Assembly (NCBI GenBank): GCA_003170575.1
Contig: PMZB01000094.1
Span: 1-10,362 of the forward strand
Direction of reading: 5' to 3'
Length of the DNA: 10,362 bases
Origin: Chlamydiia bacterium
GTDB taxonomy: Bacteria; Chlamydiota; Chlamydiia; Chlamydiales; FEN-1388
Shown: positions 1 to 5,514 of the stretch, one piece after another
How positions within the stretch are numbered: the stretch's first letter is position 1
How the letters are laid out: each line of letters opens with the position of its first letter
Made by a program: the position numbers and the translations under genes
Notes under the pieces: generated by a model
Database searches by the model: none
Told to the model about the DNA's origin: nothing
What the model saw: the letters and a program-made list of their open reading frames with translations, nothing else

Positions 1-31
1 ATTGGAAATTATATGGAATTAGCTGGATATA

Positions 32-68
32 AAAAAACCATTTTTTATATATAACACGAGGGTTTTTT
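32..68. terminator. Possible weak terminator after the leftward gene group
   Basis: An 8-bp inverted repeat (32-39 pairs with 61-68) joins a run of A plus CC to GG plus a run of T around a 21-base loop. Read on the minus strand it lies about 30 bases beyond the stop of the 97-1296 gene and ends in a T run. It could therefore end the leftward transcript, or work in both directions. The stem is A/T-rich and the loop is long, so the call is weak. Confidence 0.3.
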
Positions 69-96
69 ATCGAAAAAACAAGTACTTTTTTTATGT

Positions 97-1296
97 TCAG
101 AGAATAATATGAGGAGCGCTTCTGTAAATAAATCTTTCGAAAAATGAAGAAAGCACAAAAAGGCGGATATGTTGGAAAATTTTTAGTGGAATTTCTTGAT
201 ACACTAAAGAGGCTGCCTTATCAGCGATAGCCGCCTCAATTGCAGCTGCTTTGACCCCAAGTATAAGAATCTCTCCCATGCTTACTTGTGGGCTGAGCTT
301 TTCGGCTGGACTACTTAATGCAACTATCCTCTTCAAAAGGAATGTAATAGCCTTTGGATCACCTGAAACTCGGTCAACCAATAAATCCAAATCACCAATT
401 AATGTTTTTCCAAGCAAGCCATTATGAACTATGCTGAGGAGCCAACGCTCTACAGAAAAAGAAAAGAGAGCCTTCCCTATAATTGCAACAGCTTTTTGTG
501 TAACATCTTCTTTAACTAAAAATTTTATCCGCGGATCAGCAATCGACAAAAGCTCGAGCAACCAAGCAGTAATTTGTTTCCCTTTATCTTCATATTGTTC
601 AGTTAATTGTAGAGTCCGCTCCCCGACTTGCTGTGTGGTATTTTTTAAAAAAACATCTTTGAATAAAAAAGTTATTAACAAAAAAAGAAGCGATTCCTTC
701 CATACCTTTTCATGGACAGCTTTCATCAAAGAATCGATATTTTTTGTCACGCAAGACTCGAAGAAGTTTTTCGAAAGAAATAGTTTTGCCATAGAAGGAA
801 GAAAGAACGATCCTGTTCCTTCTGGTAAGAGCTTTTCAAAAAGAACCTTTATAGATGCCTCACAAAGGAGTTTATCAGCACATGCAGTTTCGTTTCCTAC
901 CGGTTCTTTCCTCCGCTTCCTTCTTTCTGCCTTATCATGAATATGTTCTGTTTTCTTTTTATATTCCTTGAGCCATTCCTCTTGCTCTTCTTTAAGCACA
1001 CCCAATAGATCAATTACTTTCTCTACCTTGCGAGCAGGATCAAGCGCGTCAAAAGTGCGGGCAACTTGAAGCACTCTTCCCAAAATCAAAACAAAATTTT
1101 TTTCAAGAAGGAGTAAAACTTCTTTTTCACCCATCATGCTTAAGCAGGTCTGTACCATAGGATATTGTTTGGCAGCTTCAGAGAGGTAGGAGTAAAGAAC
1201 TTTGGAAATTTCCGAGAGACACAAAAAAAGGCGGCCCCCTTCATTAGTTTCCTTCAAACGTGCGATGCATGTTTCATACTCTTCCTCAATGCTCAT
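97..1296 (-). CDS. Unrecognised 399-residue protein coupled to hflX
   Basis: I do not recognise this protein. The frame opens at 1335, but the start is placed at the ATG at 1294-1296 (MSIEEEYE). That ATG has a GGGAG ribosome site at 1303-1307, six bases upstream, and overlaps the end of hflX by 11 bases, which suggests translational coupling. The product looks mainly helical. Residues about 95-135 are rich in charged residues (E, K, R) and may form a coiled coil, with a basic KAERRKRRKE patch. A hydrophobic stretch around residues 205-222 (LLFLLITFLFKDVF) might be a buried helix or one membrane segment. No signal peptide, metal site or nucleotide-binding motif is evident. It is probably the last gene of the leftward group. 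It could be a lineage-specific chlamydial protein or a secreted effector, but nothing in the sequence proves either. Confidence 0.75.
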   Translation of the reverse strand: MSIEEEYETCIARLKETNEGGRLFLCLSEISKVLYSYLSEAAKQYPMVQTCLSMMGEKEVLLLLEKNFVLILGRVLQVARTFDALDPARKVEKVIDLLGVLKEEQEEWLKEYKKKTEHIHDKAERRKRRKEPVGNETACADKLLCEASIKVLFEKLLPEGTGSFFLPSMAKLFLSKNFFESCVTKNIDSLMKAVHEKVWKESLLFLLITFLFKDVFLKNTTQQVGERTLQLTEQYEDKGKQITAWLLELLSIADPRIKFLVKEDVTQKAVAIIGKALFSFSVERWLLSIVHNGLLGKTLIGDLDLLVDRVSGDPKAITFLLKRIVALSSPAEKLSPQVSMGEILILGVKAAAIEAAIADKAASLVYQEIPLKIFQHIRLFVLSSFFERFIYRSAPHIIL

Positions 1297-2641
1297 CTTT
1301 TGCTCCCACAATATAGGGAGAAAGCTGTTCAGCATAGATAAGAGGAAGTTCTACATCCACAAGAATAGCATTGCCATCATACTCTTTTGAAAAGATATTT
1401 CCTTCTCTGATGACCGTAGCCATCAGGTGATATTCGCTCTGAGGAATCTTCACAAAAATTCTTTTGCGCCAATCTTTGATCACGTCGATCATTTGACCGA
1501 AAAGATCCGACAGACCTTCTCCTGTCAGAGCGCTCAGCTGCACAGAACGCGGATAGGAAAGCCGAAGCTTTTGAATTATCGCTTTTTGCCCCGGCACGCT
1601 TTCAGCAAGATCACATTTATTAATGGCTGTGATTATGGGATGCTCTTTTGCATGCAGCTCTTCCAACACTTCAAACGTGGTTTTTGCCTGTTCCAATGCT
1701 AGTGGATGGCTTGAGTCAATAAGGTGAATTAACACATCAGCTTCAATAGCCTCTTCAAGGGTACTTTTGAAGGCAGCGACAAGCAAGTGAGGAAGCTTGC
1801 GAATAAATCCAACTGTGTCTGTAAGCAGCACTTTTTGATGGTTCGGCAGCGCAAAATGGCGTGTTGTGGTATCAAGCGTTGCAAAAAGCATGTCTTCAAC
1901 CAACACATTGGCAGAGGTCAATCTGTTCAGCAATGTTGACTTTCCAGCATTTGTGTAACCAATAATTGCAAATACTGGAATCGCATTTCTCTCCCTCTTG
2001 CGTCTTTGTGTGTGTCTATACTCAGATATAGTTTTTAGCTCTGCCTGAAGATGCTCAAGCCGGCGCTTGATCATCCTTCTATCCATCTCAATCTGCTTTT
2101 CACCCTTGCCTCGCAAGTACCCTCCACCGCCAGCGCCGCCTCCGCCGCCATGTTGTCGAGAAAGGTGAAGCCACATGCGTTTAAGCCGAGGGGAAAGGTA
2201 GTTCATCTGAGCAAGCTCAATCTGGAGCTTGGCTTCCTTTGTTTTGGCTCTATCAGCAAACACCCCCAGGATTACTTCTGTGCGGTCCATGACAGGAAGC
2301 TTAAAATGGCGTTCCAGGTTTCTTTGCTGCACAGGAGAAATTTCATCATCAAAGATAATCAGATTTGCTCCTGTCTCCAGAATTTTTTCCTGAAGCATAT
2401 CCACCTTGCCTGCGCTTAAAAATGTGGCTGGAGAAAAATCTCGTATAATAGTACAAAACCGTTCCACAACGGGAATTCGATGCGTTTTTGCTAAAAGCTC
2501 AAGCTCATCAAGATGATCTTTTGCTATCGGCTCTTCCTCATGGCTTCTGAATACGCCAACTAAGATCGCCTTAGATCCTTGAATCCGCTCTTTGTCATAA
2601 AAAGAGTCAAAATGGACAAGTTCTTCTTTTTCTTCTTTCAT
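1286..2641 (-). CDS. hflX: GTPase HflX (ribosome-associated)
   Basis: This is HflX, a TRAFAC-class GTPase that binds 50S subunits and is known in other bacteria to split or rescue stalled ribosomes. The 451 residues carry the full family layout. An N-terminal HflX domain (about 20-165) includes the FDDEISPVQQRNLE segment. It is followed by the glycine-rich linker (165-174), an arginine-rich helix (185-220) and the G domain: G1 GYTNAGKS 228-235, G3 DTVGF 275-279, G4 NKCD 341-344 and G5 SAL 370-372. The length is normal and no key residue is missing. The ATG at 2641 has only a poor purine-rich leader. The upstream gap to the PhnP-like gene is 102 bases and holds a hairpin, so hflX may have its own promoter or be read through from upstream. 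The neighbouring phnP-like gene recalls the order in Chlamydia. Confidence 0.97.
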   Translation of the reverse strand: MKEEKEELVHFDSFYDKERIQGSKAILVGVFRSHEEEPIAKDHLDELELLAKTHRIPVVERFCTIIRDFSPATFLSAGKVDMLQEKILETGANLIIFDDEISPVQQRNLERHFKLPVMDRTEVILGVFADRAKTKEAKLQIELAQMNYLSPRLKRMWLHLSRQHGGGGGAGGGGYLRGKGEKQIEMDRRMIKRRLEHLQAELKTISEYRHTQRRKRERNAIPVFAIIGYTNAGKSTLLNRLTSANVLVEDMLFATLDTTTRHFALPNHQKVLLTDTVGFIRKLPHLLVAAFKSTLEEAIEADVLIHLIDSSHPLALEQAKTTFEVLEELHAKEHPIITAINKCDLAESVPGQKAIIQKLRLSYPRSVQLSALTGEGLSDLFGQMIDVIKDWRKRIFVKIPQSEYHLMATVIREGNIFSKEYDGNAILVDVELPLIYAEQLSPYIVGAKDEH

Positions 2642-2660
2642 CTTTTTTTACCAAGGTATC

Positions 2661-2696
2661 CATCCACATGCCCTCCTAAAGTCGGGCATGTGGATG
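2661..2696. repeat. Perfect 13-bp hairpin between the phnP-like gene and hflX
   Basis: Bases 2661-2673 (CATCCACATGCCC) are the exact reverse complement of 2684-2696, around a 10-base loop, TCCTAAAGTC. No T run follows on either strand, so a normal intrinsic terminator is unlikely. The CTAAAGTCGGGCATG arrangement resembles, from memory, the imperfect palindromes at the ends of IS200/IS605 and TnpB-type elements. A remnant transposon end or a dispersed intergenic repeat is therefore possible. It could also act on the mRNA between the two genes. Confidence 0.75.
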
Positions 2697-2743
2697 AATT
2701 AGGGTTTTAAATAGCAGCTTTTTTTCCACTAAGGGACTGATAC

Positions 2744-3523
2744 CTACCAAATAAATTCAATTTCCAGACCATCATATGCAAGCAGGATATTCGCAGGCAA
2801 AACTAAGCTCACATATTCATAGTCTATTTCATGGGCCAAGTGAACCAAATAGGTTTTTTTGGCATGCACTTTTTGAGCAAACGCAACAGCCTCTTCAACC
2901 GTCATATGCACATGAGAGTGCTTAAGACATGTGGCGCTCAAGATTAACGTATCAATACCCTGTAAACCTGAAACAACTTCATCAGAATATTCTTTGATGT
3001 CCGTCACATAGCTAAGAGAGCCAAGCCTGTATCCTAAGACTTTCATTCCTCCATGAAGATAGGAAAAGTACGTAACAGGATGCCCGCTTACAAAAAACTC
3101 CCCCCGGTCACCCTCTAAGATATGAAAATCAAATTGGGCTGTGCTATTTTTCTTCTCTGTTTGGGGGGTAAAAAGATAGTAGTACATCTTCTGGATGCTT
3201 TCAAAGCTGGGTCGAGACACATAACAAGAAATAGGCGTTTTCGTGTGGTAGCTAAAAGCCCTAAACTCCTCTAAACCGCCTATATGATCATAGTGTGTGT
3301 GGGTCAAAAAAAGCGCCTCTGGAGTTCCAATTTTATATTTAAGCGCCTGTTCTCGAAAATCTGGCCCAGCATCTATCAAAAAGGTCTTTTCATCACAAAT
3401 AATGGCCATTCCTGATCTAAGGCGTTTATTTTTGGGGTTATCTGAAGTGCATACCTTACAGGTGCACCCAATGACGGGCACCCCTGTTGAAGCACCTGTG
3501 CCTAAAAAAACAGCCTTACTCAT
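2744..3523 (-). CDS. PhnP-like metallo-beta-lactamase-fold hydrolase
   Basis: This is a cytoplasmic metal-dependent phosphodiesterase-like hydrolase of the PhnP/RNase Z-related branch. The 259 residues begin with a beta-lactamase-fold strand (VFLGTGASTGVP) and the PhnP-type structural zinc cysteines C20, C22 and C25. The catalytic metal motif HTHYDH follows at 75-80. Further metal-ligand candidates are H157, D175 and H228, and an HSHVH segment lies at 202-206. The length fits the family. No other phosphonate-degradation (phn) gene is visible nearby. The substrate is thus unlikely to be a C-P lyase intermediate and is unknown; cyclic phosphates or small nucleotides are possible. Its ATG overlaps the stop of the upstream membrane gene by four bases (ATGA), so the two are probably co-translated. 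In Chlamydia a homologue annotated phnP sits next to hflX in the same way. Confidence 0.9.
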   Translation of the reverse strand: MSKAVFLGTGASTGVPVIGCTCKVCTSDNPKNKRLRSGMAIICDEKTFLIDAGPDFREQALKYKIGTPEALFLTHTHYDHIGGLEEFRAFSYHTKTPISCYVSRPSFESIQKMYYYLFTPQTEKKNSTAQFDFHILEGDRGEFFVSGHPVTYFSYLHGGMKVLGYRLGSLSYVTDIKEYSDEVVSGLQGIDTLILSATCLKHSHVHMTVEEAVAFAQKVHAKKTYLVHLAHEIDYEYVSLVLPANILLAYDGLEIEFIW

Positions 3524-4335
3524 GACGCTGCCTTGTTCCGTGCACGCCAGACTATATACCGCTCTGCTTCAACTACCATGTGAACAAGAAAGATAAAAAA
3601 GGGGGCGTATAGCAAGGAGAAAATAATGAGGCGGAAGACTGAGGCGCAAAACTCCGTGTAGGATATCTGTGAGATAAATTCCCAGCCTGTAAAGAAGGTC
3701 AGCAAAAATAAGATTGGCAGTGCCCCAACTATATAAAGTTTAAGCCGAAGCAACCAGTTGTTGGAAAAGGCAATGGCTAGATCATTCCAATTGGCTTTGG
3801 TTGCATGCACCGGGTGCACAACTAAGACAGTGCCCAAAAAGAGCGCCAGAACTGCATGAAAAAGGAGAGCAATGAGCATCAAAAACGTAATAATCGGCGG
3901 AATCCATGAGGAGAAAAGATGGATAATCTGCCCAAGAACAGGAACTACTTCAAAAAAAGACCACAGCACTGAAATCGTTGCAAGAACTATCTCCAGGGCC
4001 AAAAGTATAATTCCTTGTATGAAAAGCGCCAAAGAGGGCCTCCACGTAGCTGTGCACGCCTCTACAATCGAAAGATGCGCATCTTGCTTGCGATAGGAAA
4101 GCACAAAAAGCGCAAGCGGACTTATCAACGGCGCTAAGGGAAGAAGCGCCACGGAAAAAGAAAGAATCAGAAATGGCGTATAGAGCGAGTTAACAAAATG
4201 GCCTAAAACAGCCCGACAGCATAGCCAAAAAAGGCTCGCAATAAAAAGAACTGCCGAGGTGAGCAAAATTGTCTCTTTTTGCCGAATTGAAACAAATGAC
4301 CTTGTGATCATTTTCTCAAGCGCTTGTTCATCCAT
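3520..4335 (-). CDS. Multi-spanning membrane protein, function unknown
   Basis: This is an inner-membrane protein that I cannot assign to a named family. The frame is open from a TTG at 4392, but the ATG at 4333-4335 (MDEQALEKM) is chosen because GGAG at 4343-4346 lies seven bases upstream. The other candidates (TTG 4392, ATG 4365) have no ribosome site. The 271 residues contain about six hydrophobic segments, near residues 23-45, 53-80, 100-122, 134-168, 194-215 and 228-250. Short polar loops separate them, the start is charged and the C-terminal tail is basic. No transporter signature or catalytic motif is obvious. It looks like a DUF-type integral membrane protein that might assist insertion, export or envelope functions, which is speculation. 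The stop overlaps the start of the PhnP-like gene, so the two form an operon. Confidence 0.8.
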   Translation of the reverse strand: MDEQALEKMITRSFVSIRQKETILLTSAVLFIASLFWLCCRAVLGHFVNSLYTPFLILSFSVALLPLAPLISPLALFVLSYRKQDAHLSIVEACTATWRPSLALFIQGIILLALEIVLATISVLWSFFEVVPVLGQIIHLFSSWIPPIITFLMLIALLFHAVLALFLGTVLVVHPVHATKANWNDLAIAFSNNWLLRLKLYIVGALPILFLLTFFTGWEFISQISYTEFCASVFRLIIFSLLYAPFFIFLVHMVVEAERYIVWRARNKAAS

Positions 4336-4371
4336 GAACGTTCTCCATAAAATATGCTGCTGCATAGGTTT

Positions 4372-4391
4372 AGTATAAATGGTATATACCA
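4372..4391 (-). promoter_or_regulatory. Putative promoter with a perfect 12-bp palindrome
   Basis: The short gap between two diverging frames contains the perfect palindrome TGGTATATACCA (4380-4391). On the minus strand it is followed by TATACT (4377-4372), a good -10 hexamer about 37 bases before the ATG at 4335. No convincing -35 hexamer is seen. The palindrome would fall just upstream of the -10 and could be an operator. This rests on pattern only. Confidence 0.35.
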
Positions 4392-4403
4392 AATCACCTA
4401 GAA

Positions 4404-4652
4404 ATGTTCATGGTTTTTCGTATGAAGGCCTTATTTCATGGAGAAATAGCAGCTACTCACTTACAACAACGTGCTATTCAAGCCGCAGAAGAGGCTCTTT
4501 ACAAGAAGCAGTTTGTAAGTCCAATAGATGTATTCCTTGGAATGCAATGGCTTCAACCCATTCTACGTACTTCTTTGTCTTTCACTTGCTCTAATAAGAG
4601 TAGGTTGTGCCACCATGGAATTTGTGCAAGCATCGCTTGCACAAATTGGTAA
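4404..4652 (+). pseudogene. Truncated N-terminal fragment of an unnamed gene
   Basis: The frame begins with ATG at 4404, 4410 or 4422; the last (MKALFHGEIAATHLQ) looks most natural, but none has a clear ribosome site. About 45 residues read like a real protein. They hold a helical stretch with many alanines and glutamines, then FVSPIDVFLGMQWLQP. That last segment resembles, from memory, the start of a family of unnamed bacterial proteins with an FVSPxDV...GxGWL segment. At about 4556-4567 the resemblance ends and the next bases belong, on the other strand, to a YhcG-like remnant. The remaining 30 codons to the stop at 4652 are therefore read through foreign sequence. I read it as a gene cut by a rearrangement. 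Short but intact expression as an 82-residue peptide cannot be ruled out. Confidence 0.5.
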
Positions 4653-4772
4653 TCTGGATACATCTTAAACGAATTTTCTCATATATTTCAGGTTTCTGAC
4701 GGAAAATCCGGAAACACCAGGAAAATCGGCAGCAAGATCTTTGGACGTTTTCCATCGCATATGGTATCGCGC
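4553..4772 (-). pseudogene. Remnant of a YhcG-like (DUF1016) gene
   Basis: The minus strand between mazF and the fragment above encodes decayed pieces of the N-terminal domain of YhcG/DUF1016 proteins. These proteins are linked to a PDDEXK-type nuclease domain and often lie in mobile or defence regions. From 4751 to 4668 it reads KTSKDLAADFPGVSGFS followed by VRNLKYMRKFV, the family's FPG..GFS.RNL.YMR..F pattern, and then meets TAA at 4667-4665. One frame over, from about 4660, it continues YPDYQFVQAMLAQIPWWHN then LLLLEQVKDKEV, matching the family's Q..VAQIPWGHN segment, and ends at a TGA at 4555-4553. At least one nonsense codon and one frameshift break it. The N-terminal start and the entire nuclease half are missing. 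Its 5' edge lies just after the mazF stop. Confidence 0.7.
4619..4647. repeat. 13-bp inverted repeat inside the YhcG-like remnant
   Basis: AATTTGTGCAAGC (4619-4631) pairs perfectly with 4635-4647 across a 3-base loop. No T run follows on either side. On the minus strand it coincides with the codons for QFVQAMLAQI of the remnant, so the symmetry may be chance within former coding sequence. Confidence 0.5.
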
Positions 4773-4798
4773 TTAAAATAAAGTAAAAAGTAGCAGAT

Positions 4799-5137
4799 TT
4801 AAGTAAGATCAAAAACAATTCGGAGAGCTTCGTTAACTTGTTCCATAATGGAATTAGTTGAGCAGTCTATCATTTTCCCTATACGTGATTTATCAACTAC
4901 GCGACATTGGTGAAGCATAATTTTTCCTATTTTCCCAGCAAGTTCAATCTTCACTTCATAAGATTGTATTTTTTTCACCTTGCTTGTGATGGGAGCAATA
5001 ATGACTGCATTGGAATATTCGTTCCCTATATCATTAGAGACAATTAAACACGGGCGTGTCTTTTTTGTTTTTGAACCCACAGCTGGATCTAAGGGGACCC
5101 AATATATGTTGCCTCTTTTCGGAAAATTACCACTCAT
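4799..5137 (-). CDS. mazF: MazF/PemK-family endoribonuclease toxin
   Basis: This is the toxin of a type II toxin-antitoxin pair: a ribosome-independent mRNA interferase of the MazF/PemK fold. From the chosen ATG at 5137 it has 112 residues, the usual size. It opens with PKRGNIYWVPLDPAVGS, followed by KKTRPCLIVSND, APITSK at 48-53 and a C-terminal helix. R28 and T51 sit where the catalytic Arg and Thr of Bacillus MazF lie, so it looks active. A longer start at 5155 is open but has no well-placed ribosome site, whereas GGGGAAAG lies six bases before 5137. Its start overlaps the antitoxin stop by 11 bases, as expected for a coupled pair. The cut sequence cannot be predicted. The reading frame is intact, unlike the other toxin-related pieces in the window. 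Confidence 0.92.
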   Translation of the reverse strand: MSGNFPKRGNIYWVPLDPAVGSKTKKTRPCLIVSNDIGNEYSNAVIIAPITSKVKKIQSYEVKIELAGKIGKIMLHQCRVVDKSRIGKMIDCSTNSIMEQVNEALRIVFDLT

Positions 5138-5369
5138 TATCTTTCCCCAGTCCATCAGAAATTGTGCACTCCCAGTCTTTCATTGCTTCAATCTGCCCTT
5201 CATCGGTATTGGATTCAGTATATTCCTTGGCTAGTTGATCGCGTTTTTTTTGAAGATTCTCCCTTATACTCTCAGCAACAAAATGACTCATGCATCGTGG
5301 TTTTACAAATAGATGTAAATCATGGTCCACATCTTCTGGTAATGAAAACGTTCGATTTATTGTGCTCAT
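5127..5369 (-). CDS. Antitoxin of the MazF-type toxin
   Basis: This is the small antitoxin upstream of and overlapping mazF. The start is the ATG at 5367-5369 because AGGAGG (5376-5381) sits six bases before it. An upstream ATG at 5429 is open but has no such signal. The 80 residues begin with STINRTFSLPEDVDHDLH, a strand-helix pattern that suggests a ribbon-helix-helix DNA-binding head. A helix rich in K, R and E follows (about 30-48), then an acidic tail with DEGQIEAMKDWECTISDGL and a final W. The tail probably wraps and blocks the toxin, and the head probably represses its own promoter. It is not the AbrB-type MazE of E. coli; similar RHH-like partners are common for chromosomal MazF homologues. 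The family assignment is by pattern. Confidence 0.85.
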   Translation of the reverse strand: MSTINRTFSLPEDVDHDLHLFVKPRCMSHFVAESIRENLQKKRDQLAKEYTESNTDEGQIEAMKDWECTISDGLGKDNEW

Positions 5370-5375
5370 ATCGCA

Positions 5376-5381
5376 CCTCCT
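5376..5381 (-). promoter_or_regulatory. Strong ribosome site of the antitoxin
   Basis: AGGAGG on the minus strand lies six bases before the ATG at 5369. It is the best ribosome site in this region and fixes the antitoxin start 20 codons inside the longest open frame. The toxin has a weaker site, which would favour excess antitoxin. Confidence 0.8.
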
Positions 5382-5514
5382 ACCATCATTCCACATAATA
5401 CCTAATAAATATTCAACAATGATTTTCATACTATCCCTAAAGAATGACTCGCACGAAAACCATATGGTAATTTATGGTCTTTTGCCCCAATAAACCAAAA
5501 AATTGGTGTATAAG
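5382..5514. other. Intergenic region between the diverging toxin-antitoxin and SNF2 genes
   Basis: About 130 bases separate two divergent starts and must hold promoters for both directions. It contains the perfect palindrome ACCATATGGT at 5459-5468. On the minus strand TATTAT (5400-5395) is a possible -10 for the antitoxin. I see no confident -35 box for either side. Confidence 0.4.

Noticed and set aside
431..940. 169-residue plus-strand open frame
   Set aside because: It lies wholly inside the opposite-strand 97-1296 gene and its translation is serine-rich and low in family-like features, typical of a shadow frame.
1286..1335. Upstream start at 1335 for the 97-1296 gene
   Set aside because: It would overlap hflX by 50 bases and has no ribosome site, whereas the ATG at 1296 has GGGAG six bases upstream.
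4619..4647. 13-bp stem with 3-base loop as a transcription terminator
   Set aside because: No T run on either strand, and the minus strand here is former coding sequence of the YhcG-like remnant (QFVQAMLAQI).
4701..4730. Short direct repeat GGAAAATC at 4701 and 4720
   Set aside because: Two copies only, explained by the coding pattern of the YhcG-like remnant (FPG..GFS).
4591..4818. 75-residue minus-strand open frame as a gene
   Set aside because: It overlaps the end of mazF, has no ribosome site, and lies in a different frame from the YhcG-like homology.
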